A DNA stretch of 64,000 nt from Salinibacterium xinjiangense (GCF_014645015.1 NZ_BMLC01000004.1:124001-188000), one strand, 5' to 3'; shown: positions 1 to 9,077, counted from the stretch's first letter. Numbers and translations: made by a program. Notes: generated by a model not told the origin, from the letters alone.

Positions 1-541
1 CGGCTATGCGACTGGAGGCGAGTTCCAGCGCAAGCCTGACCAGTGATCGATCCCGGCCGCCGATCGAGGTGAGGTTCTTCACCCCGCGGCTCGTGCGCGT
101 GGCGCGCTGGAACAGCTGCTCGAGCTCACGTGTCGTCGTCTTACCGATGCGAGCCCGATCCAGTGCGCGACCGACCTGACCGGCGATCTCGTCTTCTCCG
201 ACCACGACAGACTCAAGCCCGGAGGTGACGGAGAAGAGATGCGCGGCGACATCCGCGTCCTCATGCACGGTGATCGACGCGCGCAGGGTCTCGGCGCTGA
301 GCCCACTGGCTTCGCTCAGCGCTGCGAGAGTGGATGCCACGGCGATTCCCGCGGGTGCACCCGCGGCTTCATCGATGTCGAGGTATGCCTCGAAGCGGTT
401 GCAGGTCGCCAGCACAACAGCTCCGGTGACGACGGCGCTCGAACTCAACAGTGCGTCGGTGGCTCCGGGAGCGGCGAGGGAGAGGCTTTCGAGTAGCTCG
501 AAGCTCGCGTTGCGATGATTTGAGCTGAGGCACAGGAGCAC
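1..541 (-). CDS. hemA: Glutamyl-tRNA reductase, N-terminal part (cut by window edge)
   Basis: Reduces glutamyl-tRNA(Glu) to glutamate-1-semialdehyde, the first committed step of the C5 route to heme; HemL downstream uses the product. About 180 N-terminal residues are present and the gene runs off the left edge. Visible family motifs are the catalytic-cysteine motif ATCNRFEAY (Cys about residue 47), a His in VAAHLFSV, and GEDEIAGQV. The start is GTG at 541-539, giving VLLCLSSNHRNASFELLE, which matches the usual first strand and helix of actinobacterial HemA; AGGA lies just upstream. It diverges from hemE with only 17 bp between start codons. Family assignment is secure; the rest of the protein is not visible. 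Confidence 0.93.
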   Translation of the reverse strand, partial: MLLCLSSNHRNASFELLESLSLAAPGATDALLSSSAVVTGAVVLATCNRFEAYLDIDEAAGAPAGIAVASTLAALSEASGLSAETLRASITVHEDADVAAHLFSVTSGLESVVVGEDEIAGQVGRALDRARIGKTTTRELEQLFQRATRTSRGVKNLTSIGGRDRSLVRLALELASSRIA

Positions 542-558
542 GTCCTAATGTTAACCCC

Positions 559-1614
559 GTGCCACTGTCAAGCGATCATCCACTTCTCGACGGCCGAACT
601 GGCCAGTCAGCGCTCGTTCGGGCGTATCGCGGCGAACGACCGGAAGTGACCCCGGTCTGGTTCATGCGCCAGGCGGGTCGATCTTTGCCGGAATACCGGG
701 AGATCCGGGTCGGAAACGCGATGCTCGACGCCTGCCTCACACCAGAACTCGCGAGCGAGATCACGCTCCAGCCTGTGCGACGCCACAGGGTCGACGCCGC
801 GATCTTCTTCAGCGACATCGTGATTCCCGTGAAACTCGCAGGAATCGATGTCGAAATAGTGCCCGGTCGCGGGCCCGTGATCGCAAATCCGATCCGGAGC
901 GCCTCTGATGTGGCGGCACTCCGGCCGATCGACCCTGCTGCCCTCGACCCAATCCGTAAGGCCGTGGCGCTGACCGTGGCACAGCTTGGCACCACCCCGC
1001 TGATCGGCTTCGCCGGAGCCCCATTTACGCTCGCCTCGTACCTCGTCGAGGGCGGACCGTCGAAAGACCAGCAGCGTGCCCGCACGATGATGTACTCGGA
1101 CCCGCAGAGCTGGGCAATGCTGCTCAACTGGTGCGCAGACGTGTCAGGCGAGTTCCTGAAAGCCCAGGTCGAGGCCGGCGCCTCCGCAGCGCAACTCTTC
1201 GACTCGTGGGTCGGTTCACTCAGCGAACAACAGTACGTGCGCCGGGTGGCCCCGCACTCCAAGCGTGCCCTGTCACACCTTCGCGGTCTCGACGTGCCGA
1301 AGGTGCACTTCGGGGTCGGAAGCGGGGAGGTGCTCAAGGCCATGCACGACATCGGCGCCGACGTCATGGGGGTGGATTGGCGCATCCCGCTCGATGAGGC
1401 CTCTCGGCGGCTCGGGGGGGACGTCCCCCTGCAGGGGAACATCGACCCTGCCCTGCTCGGCGCGCCCCGGCACATTCTCGAAGCCCACGTTCGGGACGTC
1501 ATGGATCGTGGCCTCTCCGCCCCCTCCCATGTCGTCAACCTCGGCCACGGCGTGCCCCCGGACACCGATCCCGATGTGCTCAGCCACATCGTCGGTCTCG
1601 TGCACGGTGACTGA
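559..1614 (+). CDS. hemE: Uroporphyrinogen decarboxylase
   Basis: Decarboxylates the four acetate side chains of uroporphyrinogen III to give coproporphyrinogen III in the cytoplasm. The 351-residue length is normal. WFMRQAGRSLPEYR (residues 34-47) is the substrate-binding signature, FFSDI (near 83-87) carries the catalytic Asp, and GHGVPPDTDPDVL near the C-terminus carries the conserved His. The start is GTG 559; no clear Shine-Dalgarno precedes it, so the message may be leaderless or nearly so. It heads the heme operon and overlaps hemY by 8 bp. Confidence 0.96.
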   Translation: MPLSSDHPLLDGRTGQSALVRAYRGERPEVTPVWFMRQAGRSLPEYREIRVGNAMLDACLTPELASEITLQPVRRHRVDAAIFFSDIVIPVKLAGIDVEIVPGRGPVIANPIRSASDVAALRPIDPAALDPIRKAVALTVAQLGTTPLIGFAGAPFTLASYLVEGGPSKDQQRARTMMYSDPQSWAMLLNWCADVSGEFLKAQVEAGASAAQLFDSWVGSLSEQQYVRRVAPHSKRALSHLRGLDVPKVHFGVGSGEVLKAMHDIGADVMGVDWRIPLDEASRRLGGDVPLQGNIDPALLGAPRHILEAHVRDVMDRGLSAPSHVVNLGHGVPPDTDPDVLSHIVGLVHGD

Positions 1615-2812
1615 CGTCACGGTCGTCGGCGGAGGCGTCGCCGGCATGGTGGTGGCGCGACGCCTGGCGATGGCCGGCCGATCGGTGACCCTGATTGAGG
1701 CTTCGGACCACCTCGGTGGCACTGTGAGCAGGCACACCGTCGGAGATATCGACCTCGACGCCGGTGCCGAGAGTTTCGCGAACCGCGGTGGGACAGTCGC
1801 GGCGCTCGCAGCAGAGATCGGGCTCGGGGATGAGGTGGTGAGCCCCTCGGCCGCTGGCGCCTGGCTCCAGCCGGTCTCCGGACCGGCCGTGCCCATGCCG
1901 GCCACCAACCTGCTCGGAATTCCCGGCACACCCCTCGCCGCCGATGTGATCGCCGTGATCGGCCAGCGAGCCGCCATCCGCGCGGAGCTCGACGCGATCA
2001 TCCCCTCCCTCTGGGCGAGTAAATCGCTTACCCTCGGAACTTTGGTCAGGCGCAGAATGGGCTCTGGCGTGCTCGAAAAACTCGTCGCGCCTATCGTGCA
2101 CGGGGTGCACTCGCTGCATCCGGACGACATTCAGCTCGACCGCGCCGCCCCTGGCCTGCGCGCCGCATTCGCGCGCGAAGGCTCATTGGCCGCTGCCGTG
2201 AGGTTCATGCGCGATGCCGCTCCCGCCGGATCCAGCATCGCGGGAATCCGGGGAGGGATGCACCGCCTGGCCACCGAGCTCGCCGCCGACCTTCAGACAT
2301 ACGGCGTGGATGTGCAGCTCGGGCGCACCGCACAGCCGGGCTCGATCGGCGGCACCGTCGTCATGGCAGCTCCGACCGACCCCACCGCCGGCCGCAGGAT
2401 CGTGCTCGCCACCCTGGTCGTGAATGCGCCAGAACTCGACTCGGCCCCCAGGGGCACGGGGTTGCTCGTTGCGGCAGGAGCCGCCGGGATCAGCGCGCGG
2501 GCCCTGACCCACTCCACTGCCAAGTGGGAGTGGCTTCGTGAGCGTGCCGGCGGACGGCACGTGCTGCGGTTGTCCTATGACGTGGAACCGGAGCAATTGC
2601 AGGCCACAGCGCTGCAGGATGCCTCGACGCTGCTGGGGGTGCGCCTCGGTGACTCGAGCGTGGTCGACTTTGCGCGAGTCGAATGGCTTCGGCCGGCGGC
2701 ATCCAGCGCAGGAGACAAAATCATCCAGGTCGGCGAGAGCGTCGCAGGGTCGGGGCTCGCCGGGGTTATCCGCCAGGCCGAGGCCGCGGCGGCAGAGCTG
2801 CTCGCCGGGTAG
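1607..2812 (+). CDS. hemY: Coproporphyrinogen III oxidase, FAD-dependent (HemY/CgoX type)
   Basis: Oxidises a porphyrinogen to the porphyrin. In actinobacteria with chdC the enzyme works on coproporphyrinogen III (CgoX), and chdC is the next gene, so that activity is inferred here. The N-terminus TVVGGGVAGMVVARRL is an FAD-binding Rossmann motif, followed by the LIEASDHLGG stretch typical of the family; a second dinucleotide-binding element lies near the C-terminus (GLAGVIRQAE). I chose GTG 1607, which overlaps the hemE stop by 8 bp; the reading frame is open further back but lies inside hemE. At 401 residues it is somewhat shorter than many HemY proteins (about 450-480), with no visible frameshift. 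Confidence 0.9.
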   Translation: MTDVTVVGGGVAGMVVARRLAMAGRSVTLIEASDHLGGTVSRHTVGDIDLDAGAESFANRGGTVAALAAEIGLGDEVVSPSAAGAWLQPVSGPAVPMPATNLLGIPGTPLAADVIAVIGQRAAIRAELDAIIPSLWASKSLTLGTLVRRRMGSGVLEKLVAPIVHGVHSLHPDDIQLDRAAPGLRAAFAREGSLAAAVRFMRDAAPAGSSIAGIRGGMHRLATELAADLQTYGVDVQLGRTAQPGSIGGTVVMAAPTDPTAGRRIVLATLVVNAPELDSAPRGTGLLVAAGAAGISARALTHSTAKWEWLRERAGGRHVLRLSYDVEPEQLQATALQDASTLLGVRLGDSSVVDFARVEWLRPAASSAGDKIIQVGESVAGSGLAGVIRQAEAAAAELLAG

Positions 2813-2890
2813 TTCTCCCGCGCGCGAATTCACAGCGCCCTATGAGCGTGAGGATTCGCTAACCGGCTGGGCAAAAGGGAGGATAGAGGT

Positions 2891-3574
2891 ATGACTGAGA
2901 GTGCTGCCCCGCCTGTCGCAAAATCCGATTCCGAACCCCTCGGCTACACGCTGTGGGCGGTGCTGCGCCGCGATCCGTCGCGCGAGACCGGAGTCGTCGA
3001 TCTGGCCCCGGCCGTCGCATCAGTCGAGAGCGCCGGGGTGACCGTGCGTGGCTTCTACGACGTCTCGTCGATGAGGGCGGATGCCGACCTGATGATCTGG
3101 CTGCACGGAGCCGAGCCCGAGAAACTGCAGTGGGCGCTGCGAGAGTTGCGCCGCGCCCTGCCGACCCTGCTGCCCACCTGGAACGCGATGGGCGTGCATC
3201 GCGATGCCGAGTTCTCATCGAGCCACCTCCCGGCGTTCATGCTCGGCAAGGAGCCGGAGTCGTGGCTGACTGTGTACCCCTTCGTGCGCAGCTACGAGTG
3301 GTACCTGCTGCCGGATGACGAGCGCAGGGCCATGCTCGGAGACCACGGCCGCAAGGGCAGTGAGTACCGGCAGGTGCTCGCGAACACGGTCGCCAGTTTC
3401 GCCCTCGGAGACTACGAGTGGATTCTCGCCCTCGAGGCACCGGAACTCGTTGACCTCGTTGACCTCATGCGCCGCTTGCGGCAGACCGATGCGCGCATGC
3501 ATGTGCGCGAGGAGGTTCCGTTCTACACGGGCCGTCGCATCACCCTTTCAGAAGTTTCGGAGATCCTGTCATGA
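2891..3574 (+). CDS. hemQ: Coproheme decarboxylase (HemQ/ChdC)
   Basis: Converts coproheme to heme b with peroxide, the last step of the coproporphyrin-dependent pathway. The 227-residue protein belongs to the chlorite-dismutase-like family. TVYPFVRSYEWYLLP holds the Tyr (about residue 129) that aligns with the catalytic Tyr of Listeria ChdC, and GDHGRKGSEYR holds the conserved heme-ligand His (about 152). The start ATG is preceded by AGGATAGAGG. Its stop overlaps the hemH start (ATGA), so the two enzymes are probably translationally coupled. This gene is the diagnostic marker that the organism makes heme through coproporphyrin rather than protoporphyrin. Confidence 0.95.
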   Translation: MTESAAPPVAKSDSEPLGYTLWAVLRRDPSRETGVVDLAPAVASVESAGVTVRGFYDVSSMRADADLMIWLHGAEPEKLQWALRELRRALPTLLPTWNAMGVHRDAEFSSSHLPAFMLGKEPESWLTVYPFVRSYEWYLLPDDERRAMLGDHGRKGSEYRQVLANTVASFALGDYEWILALEAPELVDLVDLMRRLRQTDARMHVREEVPFYTGRRITLSEVSEILS

Positions 3575-4797
3575 CGATTACCAACGGCCAGCCCAGTGCC
3601 GACCCGCAGTCCGGTGCCGACGCACAGTCCGGTGCCACCACGGCCGCACCGCTGGTGCGAAACGCCACCCCCGCAGCCCAGAGCGGTCTGGCGCATGTCG
3701 AAGAGGCTGTCGCGTACGACGCCATCCTGCTGGCCAGCTTCGGTGGGCCCGAGGGGCAGGATGACGTCATCCCGTTCCTCAGGAACGTGACCCGCGGGCG
3801 CGGAATCCCCGAGGAGCGGCTGGAGGAGGTCGCGCACCACTACCGTGCGTTCGGCGGAGTGAGCCCGATCAACGACCAGAACCGCGAACTGAAGGCGGCC
3901 CTCGAGGCAGAGCTCGCGAGCCGCGGGATCGATCTTCCCGTGCTGTGGGGCAACCGCAACTGGGACCCGTACCTGCGCGACGCCCTCACCGAGGCGAACG
4001 AGCGCGGGTTCACCAAGCTGATCGCGATCGGCACGAGTGCCTACAGTTCCTACTCCAGCTGCCGCCAGTACCGGGAGGACTACGCGATAGCGCTCGAGCA
4101 GACCGGTCTCGGCGATGTGCTGCAGATCGATAAGATCCGCCAGTTCTTCGACCACCCCGGCTTCGTCGAACCCTTCATCCAGGGCGTGAGGCAGGGGCTC
4201 GCGGATGTCGCGGCACAGGGCATCGCGCCCGAGCAGACCCACATCCTCTTCTCCACCCACTCCATCCCCTCCAGTGACGCCGACCGCTCGGGCCCCCCCG
4301 AGCGCGGATTCGGACCGGATGGCGCATACGCGGCCCAGCACCTCGCCGTGGCCGAGGTCGTCATCGCGGCGCAGGACCACGCCGTCAACTGGGATCTCGT
4401 CTACCAGTCCCGCTCGGGCCCGCCCACCCAGCCGTGGTTGGAGCCCGATGTGAATGACAGGATCGCGCAGCTCGGTGCCCAGGGCATCACGGGCGTCGTC
4501 ATCGTGCCGCTCGGGTTCATCTCCGACCACATGGAGGTCAAATGGGATCTCGATACTGAGGCCATGGAGAGCGCACAAGAGAACGGGATCTTCGCCGTTC
4601 GCGTGCCCACTCCCGGCGTCCACGCCGCCTTCGTGACCGGGCTCGTCGATCTCGTGCTGGAGCGCCGCGACGGCATCCCGACCGCTGACCGTCCCGCACT
4701 CACCGAACTCGGCCCGTGGTATGACGTCTGCCGCACGGGTTGCTGCGAGAACGTGCGCCTGGGCTTCAAGCCGGCGGTCGCCGGTCTGGCTCCCTAG
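3571..4797 (+). CDS. hemH: Coproporphyrin ferrochelatase (HemH/CpfC)
   Basis: Inserts Fe2+ into coproporphyrin III. The core begins at about residue 48 (YDAILLASFGGPEG) after a low-complexity Ala/Ser/Thr/Gln N-terminal extension of about 45 residues, which makes the protein long (408 residues). HSIPSSDAD carries the catalytic His. Cys in YSSCRQY (about 164) and three Cys in VCRTGCCENV (387, 391, 392) fall where actinobacterial ferrochelatases ligate a [2Fe-2S] cluster, so a cluster is likely. It starts in a 4-bp ATGA overlap with hemQ and its TAG shares one base with the hemC GTG. Confidence 0.95.
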   Translation: MTITNGQPSADPQSGADAQSGATTAAPLVRNATPAAQSGLAHVEEAVAYDAILLASFGGPEGQDDVIPFLRNVTRGRGIPEERLEEVAHHYRAFGGVSPINDQNRELKAALEAELASRGIDLPVLWGNRNWDPYLRDALTEANERGFTKLIAIGTSAYSSYSSCRQYREDYAIALEQTGLGDVLQIDKIRQFFDHPGFVEPFIQGVRQGLADVAAQGIAPEQTHILFSTHSIPSSDADRSGPPERGFGPDGAYAAQHLAVAEVVIAAQDHAVNWDLVYQSRSGPPTQPWLEPDVNDRIAQLGAQGITGVVIVPLGFISDHMEVKWDLDTEAMESAQENGIFAVRVPTPGVHAAFVTGLVDLVLERRDGIPTADRPALTELGPWYDVCRTGCCENVRLGFKPAVAGLAP

Positions 4798-5711
4798 TGG
4801 CGACGACCCTGCGCGTCGGCACCAGGGGCAGCGCGCTCGCGATGGCACAGTCGACTTCGATGGCGAGCGCGATCTCGGCGAAGACGGGTGTCGAGTGCGA
4901 ACTCGTGCCGATCAGCACCGAGGGTGACACCTCCACCGAGTCCCTGTCGAGCCTCGGCGGCACCGGCGTCTTCGCCAGTGCTCTTCGTGAGGCCCTCCGC
5001 GACGGCCGCTGCGACGTCGTGGTGCACTCGCTGAAAGACCTTCCGACTGCGCCGGAGCCCGGGCTCGTCATCGCTGCGGTGCCCAAGCGGGTGGATGCCC
5101 GCGACGCCCTCTGCGCGCGTGACGAGTTGACCCTCGACACCCTCCCCGAGGGTGCCCGGGTCGGCACGGGTTCGCCCCGCCGTGTCGCCCAGTTGCGCGC
5201 TCGCAGGCCGGACCTCACGGTCGTCGATATCCGGGGCAACGTCGACACACGGCTGCGCAGGGTCGCCGACGGCGACCTCGACGCCGTGGTGCTCGCCGCG
5301 GCGGGGCTCCAGAGGCTCGGCCGGCTCGACGCGATCACCGAGTACCTCGGCATCGACGGCTGGCCGACAGCGCCCGGCCAGGGTGCGCTCGCCCTCGAGG
5401 TGCGTGCCGGCGACGAGAAGCTCGTGAAATCGCTCGAGCACGCGACATCCAGAATCATCGTCGATGCCGAGCGGCAGGTGCTCTCGATCCTCGAGGCGGG
5501 ATGTTCCGCTCCGCTCGGTGCGCACGGTGACGTCGATGACGGCATGCTCTTCCTGTCGGCTCGCGTCTACTCGGCTGACGGCTCCGAGCGCCTCACGAGT
5601 TCGCACGCGCTCTACGTCTCAGACTCGAAGGATCCAGCTGGGGACCTGGCGGCCAGGGTGGCGAAGGAGCTGTTCGACCAGGGTGCCGCGGCACTGATGG
5701 GTGCATCATGA
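4797..5711 (+). CDS. hemC: Porphobilinogen deaminase (hydroxymethylbilane synthase)
   Basis: Polymerises four porphobilinogens into hydroxymethylbilane. N-terminus TLRVGTRGSALAMAQ, the VVHSLKDLPT motif and GTGSPRRVAQL are family signatures; EAGCSAPLGAH near residue 235 carries the Cys that holds the dipyrromethane cofactor. I place the start at GTG 4797, overlapping the hemH stop by one base (TAGTG). An upstream in-frame start at 4740 would overlap hemH by 58 bp and adds residues that do not fit the family. About 304 residues. The 3' end overlaps hemB by 4 bp (ATGA). Confidence 0.95.
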   Translation: MATTLRVGTRGSALAMAQSTSMASAISAKTGVECELVPISTEGDTSTESLSSLGGTGVFASALREALRDGRCDVVVHSLKDLPTAPEPGLVIAAVPKRVDARDALCARDELTLDTLPEGARVGTGSPRRVAQLRARRPDLTVVDIRGNVDTRLRRVADGDLDAVVLAAAGLQRLGRLDAITEYLGIDGWPTAPGQGALALEVRAGDEKLVKSLEHATSRIIVDAERQVLSILEAGCSAPLGAHGDVDDGMLFLSARVYSADGSERLTSSHALYVSDSKDPAGDLAARVAKELFDQGAAALMGAS

Positions 5712-6670
5712 TCATCCGTCCGCGGCGCCTGCGGGTGACTCCGGCGATGCGCCGGCTGGTCGCCGAGACCAGGGTGCATCCGTCACAGCTGATCCTGCCG
5801 ATGTTCGTGCGTGAGGGCCTGACGGAGCCGATCCCGATCTCGTCGATGCCAGGGGTCGTGCAGCATTCGCTCGACTCGATGCGCCGCGCGATCTCCGAGG
5901 CGGCCGAGCTGGGCGTCGGGGGAGTGATGCTGTTCGGCGTCCCAGAGCATAAGGATGCGGTGGGCAGCGGAGCCACCGACCCGAACGGCATTCTGAATGT
6001 GGCGACGCGCGCAGCCGTTGCCGAGGCTGGCGATGCGCTCGTCGTGCAGACCGATCTCTGCCTCGATGAGTTCACCGATCACGGCCATTGTGGCGTGCTG
6101 GATGCCCGCGGCAGGGTCGACAACGACGCCTCTCTTGTGCGCTACAGGGACATGGGAGTTGCGCAGGCTGAGGCCGGATCGCAGCTCCTGGGCCTGAGCG
6201 GGATGATGGATGGCCAAGTTGCGGCGGTTCGAGATGCCCTTGATTCCGCGGATTTTGCCCAAACCCCCATACTCGGTTACGCGGCCAAGTACGCGTCAGC
6301 CTTCTACGGCCCCTTCCGCGAAGCCGTGCAGTCGACCCTGCAGGGAGACCGCCGCTCGTACCAACTCGACGCGGGCAACCGACGCGAGGGCGCACGCGAA
6401 GTGCTGCTCGATGTTGAGGAGGGAGCAGACGTCGTGATGGTCAAGCCCGCCATGAGCTACCTCGACGTGCTCGCCGATGCCGCAGCGATCAGCCCCGTGC
6501 CCGTCTGGGCGTACCAGGTGTCTGGTGAATACGCGATGATCGAGGCTGCTGCGGCCAATGGATGGATCGACCGCGAGCGAGCCGTCGCCGAATCGGTGAC
6601 CAGCATCGTGCGCGCGGGAGCCGACGCCGTTCTCACCTACTACGCGAGCGAACTCGCGCGAAACTTATAG
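5708..6670 (+). CDS. hemB: Delta-aminolevulinic acid dehydratase (porphobilinogen synthase)
   Basis: Condenses two 5-aminolevulinates to porphobilinogen. The two Schiff-base lysines are visible in GYAAKYASAF (near 195) and VMVKPAMSYLD (near 245). The metal-site region reads DLCLDEFTDHGHCGVLD. Compared with the three-Cys zinc site of E. coli (C-x-C ... HGHC), the middle Cys is Asp here, so the site is a Cys/Asp/Cys hybrid. Length 320 residues. It overlaps hemC by ATGA and sits 21 bp before hemL. Confidence 0.96.
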   Translation: MIIRPRRLRVTPAMRRLVAETRVHPSQLILPMFVREGLTEPIPISSMPGVVQHSLDSMRRAISEAAELGVGGVMLFGVPEHKDAVGSGATDPNGILNVATRAAVAEAGDALVVQTDLCLDEFTDHGHCGVLDARGRVDNDASLVRYRDMGVAQAEAGSQLLGLSGMMDGQVAAVRDALDSADFAQTPILGYAAKYASAFYGPFREAVQSTLQGDRRSYQLDAGNRREGAREVLLDVEEGADVVMVKPAMSYLDVLADAAAISPVPVWAYQVSGEYAMIEAAAANGWIDRERAVAESVTSIVRAGADAVLTYYASELARNL

Positions 6671-6691
6671 CCGGTCCGGGAGGGACAACAG

Positions 6692-7987
6692 ATGACTACC
6701 AACGAAGAAGCCTTCGCCCGCGCCAAGGCCGTGCTGCCCGGCGGGGTGAACTCCCCGGTTCGCGCCTATGGTTCGGTCGGTGGCGTACCGCGCTCGGTGG
6801 TCTCGGCTCGCGGAGCGTACGTGACAGACATCGAGGGTCGCGAATACGTCGATCTCATCACCTCGTGGGGCCCGGCGATCCTCGGCCACGCGCATCCTTC
6901 GGTGATCGAGGCCGTGCAGGCGGCGGCCGCCCGCGGGCTGAGCTTCGGGGCATCCACGTCGGGTGAAGCAGAACTCGCGGAACTCGTCATCGGCAGGGTC
7001 GGGTCGCTGGTGGAGCGCCTTCGTCTTGTGTCGACGGGGACCGAGGCCACCATGACGGCGATCCGCCTCGCGCGCGGGGCGACCGGTCGTGACCTGCTCG
7101 TGAAGTTCGCTGGCCACTACCACGGCCACTCTGACGGACTGCTCGCCGAGGCGGGATCGGGGCTGGCGACGCTGTCGATCCCGGGGTCGGCCGGAGTGCC
7201 GGCCGCGATCGCCGCGCAGACGATCGTGATCCCCTATAACGACATCGCGGCAGTAGAGGCGCTGTTCGCCGAGCGAGGCAGCGAGATCGCGGCCGTGATC
7301 ACCGAAGCGGCGGCGGCGAATATGGGTGTCGTCGCACCTCAGCCCGGATTCAACCAGGAGCTGACCCGCATCGCCCACGAGCACGGCGCCCTCGTCATCA
7401 TCGATGAGGTGCTCACCGGATTCCGGGTCGGCCCCGGCGGATGGTGGGGACTCGACAGGTCGTACCAGCCCGACCTGGTCGCCTATGGAAAGGTGATCGG
7501 CGGAGGACTGCCACTTGCCGCACTCGGCGGTCGAGCCGACGTGATGAACCTGCTCGCACCGCTCGGCCCGGTCTACCAGGCAGGCACACTCAGCGGCAAC
7601 CCGGTGGCCGTCGCCGCGGGCATCGCGACGCTCAGGGCTGCGGATGCCGCGGTCTACAGCCACATCGACGCGACGGCATCCATCATCTCGACGGCAGTCT
7701 CGGCAGCCCTGGCGGCGGAGGGCGTCGCCCACAGCATCCAGCACGCCGGAAACCTGTTCTCGGTGGCCTTCCGCGACAGCGCTCCAGTGAACTACGCCGA
7801 CGTGAAGGCGCAGGATTCGTTCCGCTTCCCGCCGTTCTTCCACGCGATGCTGGCAGCGGGCGTCTCACTACCGCCGAGCGTATTCGAGGCGTGGTTCGTC
7901 TCGGCCGCGCACGACGACACGGCCGTGTCGCGCATCCTTGATGGCCTGCCAGCGGCGGCGAAGGCCGCAGCCGCAGCTACCGCATAG
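6692..7987 (+). CDS. hemL: Glutamate-1-semialdehyde 2,1-aminomutase
   Basis: Isomerises glutamate-1-semialdehyde to 5-aminolevulinate, directly after HemA. It is a class-III PLP aminotransferase-fold enzyme of 431 residues. N-terminal [18 protein letters not shown] is the family signature, [15 protein letters not shown] binds PLP phosphate, [12 protein letters not shown] carries the PLP-ring Asp, and [16 protein letters not shown] (Lys about 267) carries the Schiff-base lysine. A good ribosome site (GGGAGGGA) lies upstream of the ATG. It is the last gene of the contiguous heme operon; a 166-bp gap follows. Confidence 0.96.
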   Translation: MTTNEEAFARAKAVLPGGVNSPVRAYGSVGGVPRSVVSARGAYVTDIEGREYVDLITSWGPAILGHAHPSVIEAVQAAAARGLSFGASTSGEAELAELVIGRVGSLVERLRLVSTGTEATMTAIRLARGATGRDLLVKFAGHYHGHSDGLLAEAGSGLATLSIPGSAGVPAAIAAQTIVIPYNDIAAVEALFAERGSEIAAVITEAAAANMGVVAPQPGFNQELTRIAHEHGALVIIDEVLTGFRVGPGGWWGLDRSYQPDLVAYGKVIGGGLPLAALGGRADVMNLLAPLGPVYQAGTLSGNPVAVAAGIATLRAADAAVYSHIDATASIISTAVSAALAAEGVAHSIQHAGNLFSVAFRDSAPVNYADVKAQDSFRFPPFFHAMLAAGVSLPPSVFEAWFVSAAHDDTAVSRILDGLPAAAKAAAAATA

Positions 7988-8040
7988 GACGGGCGCATAC
8001 CGCCACGGGCATGCGAACCTTAGCGCCAGAGCACCAATGA

Positions 8041-8086
8041 GGGAACCCCGGCGCCTCCCACAGGCGGGCTCCCGGCTCCGGGGCTA
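8041..8086 (+). terminator. Possible hairpin after hemL
   Basis: Nested complementary blocks follow hemL: CCCCGG with CCGGGG as outer arms and CGCCT (8052-8056) with AGGCG (8062-8066) inside. There is no U-tract. It would separate the heme operon from the small membrane-protein genes, but the fold is imperfect. Confidence 0.35.
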
Positions 8087-8153
8087 TGTTTGGAATAGAC
8101 ACCGATAGTGGGCGTTCCAGGTTTCGTACCGCCAACAGGAATGGAGAGTACGC

Positions 8154-8432
8154 ATGAAAGGCAAGATTTTGCTTCTCACAGGGATAGGTATCGGATACGT
8201 GTTGGGAGCCCGCGCTGGGCGCGAGAGCTACGACAGGATCGCCAAGGCCGCAGACAAGTTCTGGAGCAGCCCGCGCGTACAGAAGCAGGTCGACACCGCC
8301 GAAGACTTCGTCAAAGACAGGGCTCCGGATGTCGCGGACTTCTTCGCCGACGGTGCGAAGCGTGTAGTGCGCCAGGTTGCAGGCAACAAGACCACCACGA
8401 AGTCGACTCGCTCGTCGACGTCGTCGAAGTAG
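8154..8432 (+). CDS. Small YtxH-like membrane-anchored protein
   Basis: A 92-residue protein with an N-terminal hydrophobic segment (ILLLTGIGIGYVLGARAG) followed directly by GRESYDRIAKAADKFW, then a charged amphipathic stretch and a Ser/Thr/Lys tail. This glycine-rich anchor plus 'GARAGRERY' pattern is that of YtxH-type stress/envelope proteins, whose function is not well defined. A clear start follows GGAATGGAGAGTACGC. It is the first of three closely packed envelope genes, 7 bp before the next one. Confidence 0.7.
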   Translation: MKGKILLLTGIGIGYVLGARAGRESYDRIAKAADKFWSSPRVQKQVDTAEDFVKDRAPDVADFFADGAKRVVRQVAGNKTTTKSTRSSTSSK

Positions 8433-8439
8433 GAGCGCT

Positions 8440-8856
8440 ATGACTGGCGAACGCGGCGACACTTCCAGGCGCTCGCTCTTCACCCTCATCGGGTCGATTC
8501 CGACGCTGTTGATCGATCTCGTGCGCAGTGAGATCGAATCCCTCAAGGACGAGATCGCTGGCAAGCTCAAGAGTGCTGGAATCGGAATCGGCCTGCTGGC
8601 AGGTGCTGTCTTCTTCGCGCTCTTCGCGGTCATGGTGCTGATCGCCACCGCGATTCTCGGCCTCGCGACGGTCCTGCCCGCTTGGCTGGCTGCCCTTATC
8701 GTCGGTGTGGTGATTCTTCTGGTCGCGGCGATCCTCGCGATCGTGGGCATCCGCTCCCTCAAAAAGGGCGTCCCGCCAGCGCCCACCCACACCATCGAGA
8801 GCATCAAGAAAGATGTCCGCACCATCAAGGGCACCGAAAGGGTAGTGAGCTCATGA
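8440..8856 (+). CDS. Holin-X-like integral membrane protein
   Basis: A 138-residue protein: a soluble N-terminal amphipathic helix (SIPTLLIDLVRSEIESLKDE), two strong membrane spans (about 48-75 and 80-105), then a charged tail. This matches the 'actinobacterial putative holin-X' family, a common non-phage membrane protein; actual holin activity is not implied. The start ATG follows AGGAGC. The 3' end overlaps the next gene by ATGA, so they are probably made together. An in-frame start further upstream would lie inside the preceding gene. Confidence 0.75.
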   Translation: MTGERGDTSRRSLFTLIGSIPTLLIDLVRSEIESLKDEIAGKLKSAGIGIGLLAGAVFFALFAVMVLIATAILGLATVLPAWLAALIVGVVILLVAAILAIVGIRSLKKGVPPAPTHTIESIKKDVRTIKGTERVVSS

Positions 8857-9077
8857 GCGACGTCGACAGCCGCATCGCAGCATCCAGGGCCGAACTGGAG
8901 GCAACCCTCGATGCCATCGAAGACAAACTGAACGTTCCCAAGCGCATGGGCGAACTGTCGAAAAACGCCCGAACGTCATATGAGTCGAACCCGATGCCAT
9001 GGATTATCGGTGGATTGTCCGCCGCTGCCGTCGTGATCGGTGTCGTCGCCTGGGCGATCCTCAGCAACGACGACTGA
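8853..9077 (+). CDS. DUF3618-type small membrane protein
   Basis: A 74-residue protein with an N-terminal helix of the form SRAELEATLDAIEDKLN(V)PKRMGEL, typical of DUF3618, and one C-terminal membrane span (PWIIGGLSAAAVVIGVVAWAIL). The family habitually sits beside Holin-X-like genes in actinobacteria, as here (4-bp overlap). No enzymatic residues are visible; a role in envelope organisation is a guess. Confidence 0.75.
   Translation: MSDVDSRIAASRAELEATLDAIEDKLNVPKRMGELSKNARTSYESNPMPWIIGGLSAAAVVIGVVAWAILSNDD

Noticed and set aside
1265-1606. Upstream extension of hemY into hemE
   Set aside because: It overlaps hemE by 342 bp and reads as low-complexity Ser/Pro/Arg; GTG 1607 begins exactly at the FAD motif.
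3523-4848. A 441-codon open frame antisense to hemH
   Set aside because: Same cause; the sense frame is a clear ferrochelatase.
8440-8856. Calling the Holin-X-like gene a prophage remnant
   Set aside because: The Holin-X/DUF3618 pair is a normal actinobacterial chromosomal neighbourhood and no other phage genes are near.
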